Positions 40,711-49,663 of a stretch of 56,623 nucleotides of DNA are shown here, piece after piece. Source of the DNA: JBEKTY01 sp049515555. GTDB lineage: Bacteria > Planctomycetota > Planctomycetia > Pirellulales > Thermoguttaceae. Under the pieces are notes generated by a model. The model was given only the letters and a program-made list of their open reading frames with translations. It was not told where the DNA came from and ran no database searches. The stretch is taken from NCBI GenBank assembly GCA_049515555.1, contig JBEKTY010000035.1, positions 1 through 56,623 of the forward strand. Reading direction: 5' to 3'. Position numbers and translations under genes: made by a program. Numbering within the stretch: position 1 is the stretch's first letter; the number at the start of each line of letters is the position of its first letter.

Positions 40711-42576
40711 ATGGCTTCCGCCCCGGAACCCGTCAAAATGAAGAAAACGCTGGGCCTTACCGGCTTGACCATGAACGCCATGGCGCTGATTGCGCCGGGA
40801 GCGTTCTTGTGGCTGACGCTGGCTCAGCAATCGCAGTACGGTGCCCCCATGGCCGGCTCGGACGTGTGGTTTGGGATCGTGCTGGCCTTGTTGTTGTGCT
40901 TCGCCACCGCCATCTCGTATGCCGAGCTGTCGAAACTCTATCCGGGCGCCGGCTCCTCCTACTTCTTTGCCGAGCAGGCGTTCCTGTCGAAGACCAAGGC
41001 CTACCGCTTCGCCCGGCTGTCGAAATTCGTCACCGGCTGGGCCAGTCACTTGTACTACTGGGTCTATCCCGGCGTGATGGTGGGCGTGACGGCCATCCTG
41101 GTGGGCTACCTGGCCGGCCAATTGTTCCCGGATACGTTCAATCCGGCGATCAATAGCCCGACGTTGATGATCATCTTCTGCGTGTTGTTCGCCTTCGGCG
41201 TTTCGTACATTGCCTACCGGGGGATCACCGGCGCGACGGGCGTGAACGTGGCCATCAACGTGGTGCAGATCAGCGCCCTTTTGATCTTCTCGGTCATCGC
41301 CCTGGGCTATCGCCTCAACCATGGCGAAGGCAGTGTCGGCTGGACGCTGGACCCCGACGGTAACCCGATCAACGTCGTGCTGGCCCAGGGCAAAGACGGC
41401 AAGCCCTTCAAGGACGAGAAAACGGGACAATACGTCGTCGAGCAGGATGGCGGCCACGACAAGCCCCTCACGCTGGCCTACCGCGGCAACGGCGTCGACA
41501 AGCAACCGGTCGACAAGGACAAGCCCGACGGCGAGAAACAGGACACTTTCGAGTTCCACGAGTCGGCCCTGTCGGTGATTGCGCCGCACAAGTGGAGTTA
41601 TACCTTCGTGCAGGCCTGCATCGCGATCCTGATCCTGGTGGGGTTCGAGTCGGTCACGTCGCTGGGCGAGGAGGCCAAGAACGCCAAACGCGACGTTTCA
41701 CGGGCCGTGCTCCTGTCGCTGTTCATCCAGGGCGTGGTCTGTTACTTGATCGAGTACTTTGCGGCGGGCTATTTCCTGAACCCGGCCTATCCGATCACTG
41801 CGGCGGCCGGATCCAGCGCGCCGATCGGCGACATGATGGTCATCGTCGGAACGTGGCTCTTCGGCAGCCCGGCCGCCGGCTGGTGGTTCATGTTCGTGCA
41901 GGCCATCACGGTCTTCCTGGCGCTGATCGGCACGACGCTCTCCTGCATTTGCACCGGGGCCCGCGTGACCTACGCCATGGGCCGCGACGACGAGGTGCCC
42001 TCGCACTTCGGCATGTTGCACGGCAAGAACCTCACTCCGCACCGGGCCATCTGGACGCTGGCCACCGTTTCTATGATATTTGGGATCTTTGCAGTGCTGC
42101 TGTATCTGTGCGGCCCCGCCGCCAGCGAGGCCATGAACACCGCGCTGAGCGATGTGCAGAAGGCGAGCCTCTGGTATCCCAGTTGGCTGGTCTTCTCGTT
42201 CGATGCGGCCAAGAACCTCCCCAACAGCCTGCTGATCGTAACCCTGGTGAGCAATTTCGGCACGTTCATGCTGTACATGCTCACCTGCGTGATCGCCATC
42301 GTGGCCTTTCATCAGCACCAGAGCTTTAGCGGCTTCAAGCACATGGTTGTCCCGGTGTTCGGCGTGTTGGCCAATCTGGCCTGCATGCTGTTCTACGTGG
42401 TGGGGCCGTTCGCCGTGGAGAACATGAGCAAGCTGGAGCCGTTCATCGCCCTGGGCGTTGCGGGGGTTTGGGGAATTTATGGCGCCTTCTATTTCATGGC
42501 TGCTAGTAGGTCCAGGAAACGCACGATCCTGGTCGGCGCCCGCCCGTCACAAGGCACCCTGGCCGGAGTGCCCTGA
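40711..42576 (+). CDS. APC family amino acid permease
   Basis: 621 residues, about twelve to fourteen membrane helices. The APC pattern LTGLTMNAMALIAPGAFLW and ISYAELSKLYPGAGSSYFF (helices 1 and 2) and VGFESVTSLGEEAKNAKRDV (helix 6 with the conserved Glu-Glu) are clear. A hydrophilic insert of about 80 residues (about 215-295) rich in Lys/Asp lies between helices. The ATG at 40711 has GAGGTAAAG upstream. It imports amino acids or amines; the perfect sigma-54 promoter and the nearby ammonium transporter suggest use as a nitrogen source. A rho-independent terminator follows at 42607. Confidence 0.88.
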   Translation: MASAPEPVKMKKTLGLTGLTMNAMALIAPGAFLWLTLAQQSQYGAPMAGSDVWFGIVLALLLCFATAISYAELSKLYPGAGSSYFFAEQAFLSKTKAYRFARLSKFVTGWASHLYYWVYPGVMVGVTAILVGYLAGQLFPDTFNPAINSPTLMIIFCVLFAFGVSYIAYRGITGATGVNVAINVVQISALLIFSVIALGYRLNHGEGSVGWTLDPDGNPINVVLAQGKDGKPFKDEKTGQYVVEQDGGHDKPLTLAYRGNGVDKQPVDKDKPDGEKQDTFEFHESALSVIAPHKWSYTFVQACIAILILVGFESVTSLGEEAKNAKRDVSRAVLLSLFIQGVVCYLIEYFAAGYFLNPAYPITAAAGSSAPIGDMMVIVGTWLFGSPAAGWWFMFVQAITVFLALIGTTLSCICTGARVTYAMGRDDEVPSHFGMLHGKNLTPHRAIWTLATVSMIFGIFAVLLYLCGPAASEAMNTALSDVQKASLWYPSWLVFSFDAAKNLPNSLLIVTLVSNFGTFMLYMLTCVIAIVAFHQHQSFSGFKHMVVPVFGVLANLACMLFYVVGPFAVENMSKLEPFIALGVAGVWGIYGAFYFMAASRSRKRTILVGARPSQGTLAGVP

Positions 42577-42606
42577 CGCCCCGTTTTCCAAACCGACGCA
42601 ACTTCA

Positions 42607-42640
42607 GACGCCGTGCTTTCAAGAAGCGCGGCGTCTTTTT
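42607..42640 (+). terminator. rho-independent terminator after the permease gene
   Basis: Stem GACGCCGTGC pairs with GCGCGGCGTC (nine pairs plus one G-T) around a TTTCAAGAA loop, followed by TTTTT. It lies 30 bases after the permease stop, so the porin gene needs its own promoter. Confidence 0.85.
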
Positions 42641-42882
42641 CGTTACAGGCGTCACAGGTTCTCGTGCGAGGGTGTCGGAAACAACCAATCGCCCTCCTAT
42701 GGCGTGTTTTCCTGTGAATCCGGCTTTTTCGCCATTCCGATTAGTAACACTGATGCCGAAGTTGATGTCTTGACCGGCAAGGCGGCGCCCGGCTGGACAT
42801 GCGCTTTGTGCCCTGTGTGGTACCCCTTACCCCGTACCGATCGTTTCATTTCTTCGTCCGCCAAAAAAGAGAGAAGAGAACC
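42641..42882. promoter_or_regulatory. leader region of the porin gene
   Basis: No repeat. Searched by eye for the sigma-54 GG-N10-GC pattern; only poor matches were found, so unlike the permease and ammonium transporter this gene shows no sigma-54 signal. AT-rich stretches around 42690-42770 may hold a sigma-70 promoter, but no element stands out. Confidence 0.3.
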
Positions 42883-44295
42883 ATGAGAACTTTACGGTGG
42901 GCAACGGCAGCCCTGTTGCTAGGGGGTTTCTTAGCCGGCACGGCTATCGCACAAACCGGCACCGCGCTCAGGCTGCAACAGCCTGCTTCGGTGTTGCAGA
43001 CAGGGTACGAAACCAGCAACGCCGGGTACGCGGTGGCGGACAACCAACAGCCGGGCACGCCGGCCGTTTCGCCCAGCAACCAGCCCCCGCCCCCACCCAC
43101 GGCCGCCGCAACGCCCGCAACGCCCGCAACGCCCGCAGCGACCGATCAAACTGCCTGCGAGGAGCCCTGCGACGCAGACAAGCCCTTCAAGCTTTTCCAG
43201 AATGAGTGGCTGACGGAAAAGAACATCGACATCCGCGGCTGGGTCGACGCCGGTTTCACCTGGAATACTGACAACCCGCACCCCAAGTACAACGACCCGG
43301 TCGGCTACAACGACCGCTCGAACGAGCTGGGGATGAACCAACTCTACCTGATTTGCGAGCGGGCGACCAAGACCGATGGTTGCGGCATCGACGTCGGCGG
43401 CCGCGTAGACATGCTCTACGGCACCGATTACCGCTATCCCAAGGTGACGACCGGCACCGAGTTCGACTCGGAGTGGAGCACCGGGCTGTACGGCCTGGCC
43501 ATGCCGCAGGCGTACGGCGATTTGGCCATCAACGACTTGATCATTCGCGGCGGCCACTTCCTGGCCCCCGTCGGCTACGAAAGCGTAATGTCCGCCGAGA
43601 ACTTCTTCTATTCGCACACGTATTCCTTCCTGTACGGCCAGCCCACGACTTTCACCGGCGGCGAATTGATCTACAAGATCAACGACCGAATCACCTGCAA
43701 CGGCGGCATGTACAGCGGCGGTTGGAACGACTTCGACGCTTCCAACGGCAAGGTGGGGTGCTTCGGCGGCATGGCCTGGAACAGCGAGGACGGCAAGACC
43801 ACGCTGACCCTGGAAAGCACGATGGGGAACAACCAGGCCCCGGGCGTCACGAGTACCCGCGCCTATTTCAACGTGGTCTTGACCCGCAAGCTCGGCGACA
43901 AATGGCAATACGCCTTCGAGGGCAACTACGCCACGGAGACCCACGAGAGCCTGGCTACGCATCCCACCGCGCTGGGCAAGTTTTACGACCTTGCCAATTA
44001 CATGTTCTACACGATCAACGATTGCTGGAAGGTCGGCTTGCGGTATGAGTACTTCTCCGACGAGGACGGTGTGGTGTTGACGACGACGGCCGACGGTGCG
44101 CCGACCGTTCCGGGCCACTACAGCGATCTTGGGTTGGGCTTGAATTGGAAGCCCAATGCGACGCTTACCGTCCGCAGCGAAATCCGCTGGGACTGGGCGG
44201 ATGGTTCTCCTTTCGCCGCCGGCGCCCACCCGTTCGACGAGGGCAAGAAGGACCAGCAGTTCCTGTTGGGAACCGACGCCATCGTCCGCTTCTAG
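42883..44295 (+). CDS. Outer-membrane beta-barrel porin (BBP2/OmpL-like)
   Basis: 470 residues. Signal peptide (1-25, ending GTAIAQ), then a Pro/Ala/Thr-rich linker (residues 50-90) and the barrel. From about residue 115 strands such as IDIRGWVDAGFTWNT, NQLYLICERA, GIDVGGRVDMLYGTDYRY and LIIRGGHFLAPVGYESV alternate hydrophobic and polar residues as in the putative beta-barrel porin-2 family. The last residue is Phe (AIVRF), the BAM signal. It would let small solutes cross the outer membrane. Position between the permease and the ammonium transporter suggests nitrogen compounds. ATG 42883 follows GAGAAGAG. Confidence 0.85.
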   Translation: MRTLRWATAALLLGGFLAGTAIAQTGTALRLQQPASVLQTGYETSNAGYAVADNQQPGTPAVSPSNQPPPPPTAAATPATPATPAATDQTACEEPCDADKPFKLFQNEWLTEKNIDIRGWVDAGFTWNTDNPHPKYNDPVGYNDRSNELGMNQLYLICERATKTDGCGIDVGGRVDMLYGTDYRYPKVTTGTEFDSEWSTGLYGLAMPQAYGDLAINDLIIRGGHFLAPVGYESVMSAENFFYSHTYSFLYGQPTTFTGGELIYKINDRITCNGGMYSGGWNDFDASNGKVGCFGGMAWNSEDGKTTLTLESTMGNNQAPGVTSTRAYFNVVLTRKLGDKWQYAFEGNYATETHESLATHPTALGKFYDLANYMFYTINDCWKVGLRYEYFSDEDGVVLTTTADGAPTVPGHYSDLGLGLNWKPNATLTVRSEIRWDWADGSPFAAGAHPFDEGKKDQQFLLGTDAIVRF

Positions 44296-44374
44296 TGCTC
44301 CGCGTAAAGCGTGGCGCTGTGGTGAGATTCACGCGGGGCGCGGCCGGCATGGCCCCGCCCTGCTTGCTTTTGGG

Positions 44375-45991
44375 TTATTCGTCGGCCGCCCCCGGTTTCG
44401 ACCGCCGCCGGCGTGCCAGCGGCTCCAGGTCGATGCCAAGCTTCCTGATCTTGTAGCGGACCATGCGCGGCGTGATGCCTAAGTGCCGGGCGCTGAGCGC
44501 GACGCTGCCGCCGCAGGCCTTCAGCGCATCGACCAGCATGTCCTTTTCGAGGATTGCCACGCGGGTTCGCAGCGCACCCTGGCCGCGCGCGGCATTGGCC
44601 TCGGGCATTTGCAGCGTGGGCGGAAGATTATGACCGTGAATCACGCCGTCGCGGCTGAGCAATACGGCGCACTCGATGCAGTTCTCCAACTCCCGGACGT
44701 TGCCCGGCCAATGATAGGCCAACAGCATGTTGATCGCCGGTGTGCTGATCCGCCGCACTTTCTTGCCCATTTTCTGGGCGTACTTGGCCGCGAAATGGTC
44801 GGCCAGCAGGAGGATGTCGTCCTTCCGCTGCCGCAACGGCGGCAAAGAGATGGGAAAGACGTTGATGCGGTAGTACAGGTCCTGGCGAAATCTGCCGGCT
44901 TCGACGGCCGCCTCCAGATCCCGGCACGTGGCGGCAATCACCCGCACGTCCGCCCGGATCGTCCGATTGCTTCCCACGCGCTCGTACTCGCCCTCTTGCA
45001 GCAAGCGGAGGAGCTTGACCTGGACGGCCGGCCATAAGTCGCCGACTTCGTCCAGGAACAGCGTGCCGCCTTCCGCCTCCTCGATCCGTCCGGTGCGGCG
45101 CTGCGCGGCGCCCGCGGCGCCGCCCGGCTCATAGCCGAACAGCTCGCTTTCCAGCAGGCCCTCGCCCAACGGGCCGCAATGCAGCTTCACGAGCGGCTTC
45201 TGGGCCCGCAGGCTGTTGTAATGCACGGCCGAGGCCAGCAGCTCCTTGCCGCTGCCCGGCTCGCCGCGCACGAGCACGGTAGTGCGCGTCGTGGCCACCT
45301 GGTGGATCCGCAAGTAGACTTCGCGCATGCGGTGTGAGTTGCCGACGACGTTCTCCGGCCGGAATCGCTCTTTCAGCGCATCCCGCAGGCGCAGGTTCTC
45401 CGCCTCGAGCGTTTGCCGCTGGATGGCCTCCATGCGCCGCCATTTCACGTCGTGGGCGATCATGCTCGCCACGATCTCCAGAAAGCGGCACCGCTCCTGG
45501 AGTTGTTCGGCTTCATCGACGGCCACGTCGACGGACAACGTTCCGACCACCTCCGCGCCCAGCGTGATTGGAACGCACAGGAAGGCCACGTCCGAATCTT
45601 GTTCCTTGTCCCGCCGATAGAGCCGATTGACGAACCGCGGCTCCTGAAAGACACGGGGGATAATGGCGGGTTGACCGCTCTCGACCACGGCCCCCACGAC
45701 CCCCTCCCCGCACCGGTAGCGAAACTCGTGGTGGCTCGAAGACGGGATGCCGGGGGCGGCCTCGACGAATAGCTCCGCGCCGTCGGGCGACAGCAGCATA
45801 ATCGTCCCCCGGATCATGGCCAGCCTTCCTTCCAACTCTTTCAGGACCTCCGTTAGCATTTGCCGCTGGCCTGATTGGGTGGCCAAGAGCTTGCCAATGG
45901 CAGCCAAGACCTGAAAGTCCTCCTCATGCGGGTAAGTCTGGACCGGCGGGTTGAGCGACATTGCCACTGGGATCATGTCCTGTTGGAACAA
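44375..45991 (-). CDS. NifA-like sigma-54 enhancer-binding regulator with altered GAFTGA loop
   Basis: 538 residues from ATG 45991; in-frame ATGs follow at codons 6 and 11. An N-terminal GAF domain (about 30-185) precedes the AAA+ domain (about 215-445): Walker A GEPGSGKELL, Walker B GTLFLDEVGDL, sensor VRVIAATCRDLE, arginine fingers in FRQDLYYRINVFPI. A Fis-type HTH ends the protein (SARHLGITPRMVRYKIRKLG). The GAFTGA loop that touches sigma-54 is GGAAGA (residues 290-295) in SELFGYEPGGAAGAA, so the Phe and Thr that contact sigma-54 are both Ala. It is the natural candidate to drive the promoters at 40530 and 46502, but this loop may change how it does so. Confidence 0.88.
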   Translation of the reverse strand: MFQQDMIPVAMSLNPPVQTYPHEEDFQVLAAIGKLLATQSGQRQMLTEVLKELEGRLAMIRGTIMLLSPDGAELFVEAAPGIPSSSHHEFRYRCGEGVVGAVVESGQPAIIPRVFQEPRFVNRLYRRDKEQDSDVAFLCVPITLGAEVVGTLSVDVAVDEAEQLQERCRFLEIVASMIAHDVKWRRMEAIQRQTLEAENLRLRDALKERFRPENVVGNSHRMREVYLRIHQVATTRTTVLVRGEPGSGKELLASAVHYNSLRAQKPLVKLHCGPLGEGLLESELFGYEPGGAAGAAQRRTGRIEEAEGGTLFLDEVGDLWPAVQVKLLRLLQEGEYERVGSNRTIRADVRVIAATCRDLEAAVEAGRFRQDLYYRINVFPISLPPLRQRKDDILLLADHFAAKYAQKMGKKVRRISTPAINMLLAYHWPGNVRELENCIECAVLLSRDGVIHGHNLPPTLQMPEANAARGQGALRTRVAILEKDMLVDALKACGGSVALSARHLGITPRMVRYKIRKLGIDLEPLARRRRSKPGAADE

Positions 45992-46286
45992 GCCAGCGCA
46001 GGAGGGGTCTCCCGCGCGCGAGTCATATAGTGCCAGCAGTCAGTGAGCAAAAATCGCGCCCCTTCAATTGGGCTCGCAGCCTTTCGTTAGGCTTGCCGCT
46101 GCACGCGTCTGGTGCCGGGCCACACGGCGGTCATCTTCCCGTCCCATCGCCCGCAATTGCGATCTCCCCGATTTATCCCACGCTTCGCTCGTTGTCCCTG
46201 TTTGAGGTTCACAGTCTGGCAGATCGTTGGATCATGCACCACGAGCAATAAAGGCCCAGTACGATTGCGGGCTCAATCGTGGCAAA

Positions 46287-46303
46287 TGCACGCGATATGT
46301 GCA
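46287..46303. promoter_or_regulatory. NtrC-type upstream activator site of amtB
   Basis: TGCACGCGATATGTGCA has the TGCAC-N7-GTGCA form of enteric NtrC sites. It is centred about 208 bp upstream of the -24 element of the amtB promoter, within normal enhancer distance. A half site ATGCACC is nearby at 46234. Confidence 0.65.
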
Positions 46304-46501
46304 TCCGGTGCTCATTAGAGAGGCATTTGGGCGGCCGCTATGTCTCTTGGGATTGAAGCCCTGCAAGGCCGAACCAAAGCCAATCCGTCCGGCCCGCTAT
46401 GCCACGCCTCAACAGAAGCGGGCCAATTGGCGTCTGGCACGGTCGGTCCCGGGAATTAGCCTTGCTGGCCACGTAGCCCGCCATTCCCTCCCCTGGTACA
46501 G

Positions 46502-46517
46502 TGGAACGTCATTTGCT
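46502..46517 (+). promoter_or_regulatory. sigma-54 promoter of amtB
   Basis: TGGAACGTCATTTGCT differs from TGGCACR-N4-TTGCW at one position (C to A), with GG (46503-46504) and GC (46515-46516) exactly 10 bases apart. It lies 37 bases before the ATG; transcription would begin near 46529, just ahead of the ribosome-binding site. Confidence 0.82.
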
Positions 46518-46553
46518 CCCCGGAGACGAGGGAGAGTTCAGGGAGATGTGCGG

Positions 46554-48206
46554 ATGGGCGTCACGCGACTAGCGGGGATCGGTCTCACGGCCGTCGGCAT
46601 CTTCGTTTTTTTTACGAGCGGGGTGGCAGACATTGGGATCGGCTCACCAACGGCGATTGGGGCCGCAGTGGCCCCGGCCGGAGGCGAGCCGGCGGGTAAG
46701 CCCACTGCCACTCCGCCTTTTGTCCCGCCGTCATCGCCGGATACCGCCGCACCGATGGTGATCGAGCGGACCGCCGGCAGCCCGTGCTCCGCAAACATCG
46801 CCTGGATGCTGGTCGCGGGCTTTGTCGTCATGCTCATGCAGGCCGGGTTCGGACTGGTCGAGGCAGGACTGTGCCGCGCCAAGAACGCGACCCATACCAT
46901 GAGTATGAGCCTGATGATCTTTCCGCTCGGCTGTATTGCCTTCTGGGCGTACGGCTTTGCGCTTGGTTGGGGAAATCTACTCCACGCGGCAGGTCCGGCG
47001 GGCTGGTCTGCCGCGTTGGGACCGGGCACGGCCGCTCTGAATCGTGGTTGGGGCCTCGGCGCGCTGCTCGACTCGGCGGGAAGACCGAGCGGGGCGTTCG
47101 CCTACGGCCTCCTGGGCCTGAAAGGCTTCTGGGGGCACGGCCTCGATAACCTCGGCGTGGCCGCCCTCTTCTTCCTGATGATGATGTTCCTTTGCACGAC
47201 GGCCGCCATCGCCGTGGGCTCGATGCTCGAGCGCTGGAGCTGGAAGAACTTCTGCCTTTACGGCCTGTGGGTGGCCCTGCCTTTCGGCGTCTACGCCCAC
47301 TGGCTCTGGGGCGGCGGCTGGCTCGCCCGATGCGGGGCGAACTGGAACCTGGGGCACGGAGCGGTCGATCTGGCCGGCTCCGGCGTGATCCACGCCCTGG
47401 GCGGCACGGTGGCGCTGGCCGGCACCCTGGCCCTGGGCCCAAGGCTCGGAAAATACCGCGAGGGCCGGCCCATGCCCATCCCCGGTCATCACGTGCCCAT
47501 GGTCGTCGTGGGGACCCTCATCTTGGCCTTCGGCTGGTTCGGCCTGACCGGCGGCTGCTCGCTGGCCGGTACGGACCTCGCCATGAGCGTGATCGTCGTC
47601 AACACGGCGCTGGCCGGCGCCGCCGGCGCCGTAGCCGCCATGCTCATGCTGCGGATGAAACGCATCAAGCCCGATCCGACTATCATGTCCAACGGGCTGC
47701 TCGCCGGGCTGGTGGCCATCGCCGGTTCCTGCGGGCTGGTCGACAGTTGGGCGGCGGTGGTCATCGGGGCCGTCGCCGGTATGCTCGTCGTGGCCAGCGT
47801 GTTCTTCTGGGAGAAGCACCGCGTCGACGACCCGGTGGGCGCAATTTCGGTCCACGGCGTCGCCGGACTGTGGGGACTCATCGCCGTGGGGATCTTCGCC
47901 AACGGGCAATACGGGGCCGGTTGCAACGGGGTCGTTCGTCCCTGGGTGCTGGCCGGCGCCGCCAAGAGCGTCGGTTACGACGGGGTCCGCGGGCTGCTGT
48001 ACGGCGACGCCTCGCAGTTGGCGGCGCAAGCCACAAGCGCCGCGGCGGTGCTGCTGTTCGGCTTCGTCACGGCCTATGCCTGTTTCAAATTGAGCGACCG
48101 AATCACTCCCATGCGGGTGGGCCGCGACACCGAGCTGCAAGGGCTCGATGCGCCGGAGATGGGCGCCGTGGCCTATCCCGACTTCACGGTCACCACCCGG
48201 TCCTGA
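46554..48206 (+). CDS. amtB: Ammonium transporter
   Basis: 550 residues. After a signal-like first helix and a short Pro/Ala-rich segment, eleven Amt helices follow, starting NIAWMLVAGFVVMLMQAGFG. Twin-His residues are in GSGVIHALGG and ISVHGVAGLWG, and KNATHTMSMSLMIF is the family pattern. It moves ammonium across the inner membrane. GTG 46548 is possible, but ATG 46554 has the better spaced GGGAGA site. A near-consensus sigma-54 promoter and an NtrC-type site lie upstream. No glnB/glnK follows, unlike many bacteria; the next gene is an oxidoreductase. Confidence 0.94.
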   Translation: MGVTRLAGIGLTAVGIFVFFTSGVADIGIGSPTAIGAAVAPAGGEPAGKPTATPPFVPPSSPDTAAPMVIERTAGSPCSANIAWMLVAGFVVMLMQAGFGLVEAGLCRAKNATHTMSMSLMIFPLGCIAFWAYGFALGWGNLLHAAGPAGWSAALGPGTAALNRGWGLGALLDSAGRPSGAFAYGLLGLKGFWGHGLDNLGVAALFFLMMMFLCTTAAIAVGSMLERWSWKNFCLYGLWVALPFGVYAHWLWGGGWLARCGANWNLGHGAVDLAGSGVIHALGGTVALAGTLALGPRLGKYREGRPMPIPGHHVPMVVVGTLILAFGWFGLTGGCSLAGTDLAMSVIVVNTALAGAAGAVAAMLMLRMKRIKPDPTIMSNGLLAGLVAIAGSCGLVDSWAAVVIGAVAGMLVVASVFFWEKHRVDDPVGAISVHGVAGLWGLIAVGIFANGQYGAGCNGVVRPWVLAGAAKSVGYDGVRGLLYGDASQLAAQATSAAAVLLFGFVTAYACFKLSDRITPMRVGRDTELQGLDAPEMGAVAYPDFTVTTRS

Positions 48207-48304
48207 TCGCGCTTCTAGCCACGGGGCCGGCGGCCGGGTATACTTTTCCGGCAGACGGTTTGTTCTGACCCGTTTTGCCTTCCGCTTCACCTTGGGGAGA
48301 TGCC

Positions 48305-49654
48305 ATGGATCGCCGCCAGTTTCTGCAAGCCAGCGCCGCGGCGCTGGCCTTTTCGGCCGCCGGCAAGTCTGCCGCGGCCTCGGTCGGCCCGACGCACCCG
48401 CGGGTGGGCCTGATCGGCTCCGGCTGGTATGGCAAGACCAGTCTGTTCCGCCTGCTGCAGGTGGCGCCGGTCGAGGTCGTGTCGCTGTGCGACGCCGACG
48501 GCCGGATGCTGGCCGAGGCGGCGGACGCGGTGGCCGCCCGCCAGCAGTCGAAAAAGAAGCCCCGCACTTACCGCGACTACCGCACAATGCTGGCCGAAAA
48601 GGACCTGGACATCGTGCTCGTCGCCACGCCGGACCACTGGCATGCCCTGTCGATGATCGCCGCGGTCGAGGCGGGGGCCGACGTGTACGTCGAAAAACCC
48701 ATCAGCGTCGACGTGGTCGAAGGCCAGGCCATGCTCGCCGCCGCGCGGAAGCATAAGCGGGTGGTGCAAGTCAACATGCAGCGGCGGAGCACGCCGCACC
48801 TGGTCGAGGCCCGCGACCGAATCATCCGCGAGGGCAAGCTCGGCCGCGTCGGGCTGGTCGAGATGTACTGCTATTACCACATGCGGGCCAGCGGCAATCC
48901 GCCCGACACGCTCCCGCCCGCCGCGCTCGATTACGAAATGTGGACCGGCCCGGCGCCCCTGCGGCCCTACAATCCGCTCATGCATCCCCGCGGCTGGCGG
49001 GCGTTCATGGAATATGGCAACGGCATCATCGGCGACATGTGCGTCCACATGTTCGATATGGTCCGCTGGATGCTCGACCTGGGCTGGCCCAAACGCGTCG
49101 GCTCCACGGGCGGAATCCTGGTCCAGAAGGACAGCAAGGCCAACATCGCCGACACCCAGACCGCCACCTTCGACTACGGCGACCTGGATCTCGTCTGGCA
49201 GCACCGCACGTGGGGCCACGCGGTCGATCCCGACTACCCGTGGGGCGCGACGTTCTACGGCGATAAGGGCACGCTGAAGGCCAGCGTGATGCGCTACGAT
49301 TTCACGCCGCTGGGGCCGGGTAAGCCCATGCACGCCGACGTGACGTACGAGTTCGAGCAGTATCCGGAGGACAGAACGGAAAAGGACCTGGAGCGGCACG
49401 TGGCGCCGGCGTTGCGCCGGCACCTGCGCAATTTCCTGGAGGCGGTTTCCACCCGCGGCCGCCCGGTGGCCGACATCGAGCAAGGCCATATCTCGACCGC
49501 CAGTTGCGTGCTGGCTAATCTGGCCATGAAACTCGGCCGGACGCTAACCTGGGATGCCCCGCGGCAGCTTGTGGTGGGCGACGAGGAGGCCACTCGCCTG
49601 CTGCGCCGGCCCTACCGTCAGCCCTGGGTCCATCCCGAGCCGGACGCGGTCTGA
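48305..49654 (+). CDS. Gfo/Idh/MocA family oxidoreductase, Tat-exported
   Basis: 449 residues. A twin-arginine signal, DRRQFLQASAAALAF, begins the protein and is typical of planctomycete members. The Rossmann motif VGLIGSGWYGKTSLFR binds NAD(P); VEKPISVDV has the catalytic Lys and ALSMIAAVEAGADVY precedes it. The C-terminal domain has WMLDLGWPKRVGSTGGIL and YGDLDLVWQHRTWGHA, and the catalytic His region GDMCVHMFDMVRWM. Acts on sugars or sugar acids. ATG 48305 has TTGGGGAGA upstream. It stands in the same direction as amtB but 98 bases apart; no link to nitrogen is obvious. Confidence 0.85.
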   Translation: MDRRQFLQASAAALAFSAAGKSAAASVGPTHPRVGLIGSGWYGKTSLFRLLQVAPVEVVSLCDADGRMLAEAADAVAARQQSKKKPRTYRDYRTMLAEKDLDIVLVATPDHWHALSMIAAVEAGADVYVEKPISVDVVEGQAMLAAARKHKRVVQVNMQRRSTPHLVEARDRIIREGKLGRVGLVEMYCYYHMRASGNPPDTLPPAALDYEMWTGPAPLRPYNPLMHPRGWRAFMEYGNGIIGDMCVHMFDMVRWMLDLGWPKRVGSTGGILVQKDSKANIADTQTATFDYGDLDLVWQHRTWGHAVDPDYPWGATFYGDKGTLKASVMRYDFTPLGPGKPMHADVTYEFEQYPEDRTEKDLERHVAPALRRHLRNFLEAVSTRGRPVADIEQGHISTASCVLANLAMKLGRTLTWDAPRQLVVGDEEATRLLRRPYRQPWVHPEPDAV

Positions 49655-49663
49655 CCCTGCCCA

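Larger units (their letters stand above)
45992..46553. other. 562-base divergent regulatory gap before amtB
   Basis: No gene or repeat family member seen. It holds the NtrC-type site at 46287 and the sigma-54 promoter at 46502. The long frame that starts before 46554 in the amtB frame has no conserved residues and is not taken as coding. Confidence 0.7.

Noticed and set aside
46435..46452. Second sigma-54-like site (TGGCACGGTCGG...) upstream of amtB
   Set aside because: The -24 half is perfect, but the -12 half lacks GC at the right spacing; the site at 46502 is far better.
46227..46553. 109-codon N-terminal extension of amtB
   Set aside because: Covers the sigma-54 promoter and enhancer and has no conserved residues; ATG 46554 is preceded by a clear ribosome-binding site.
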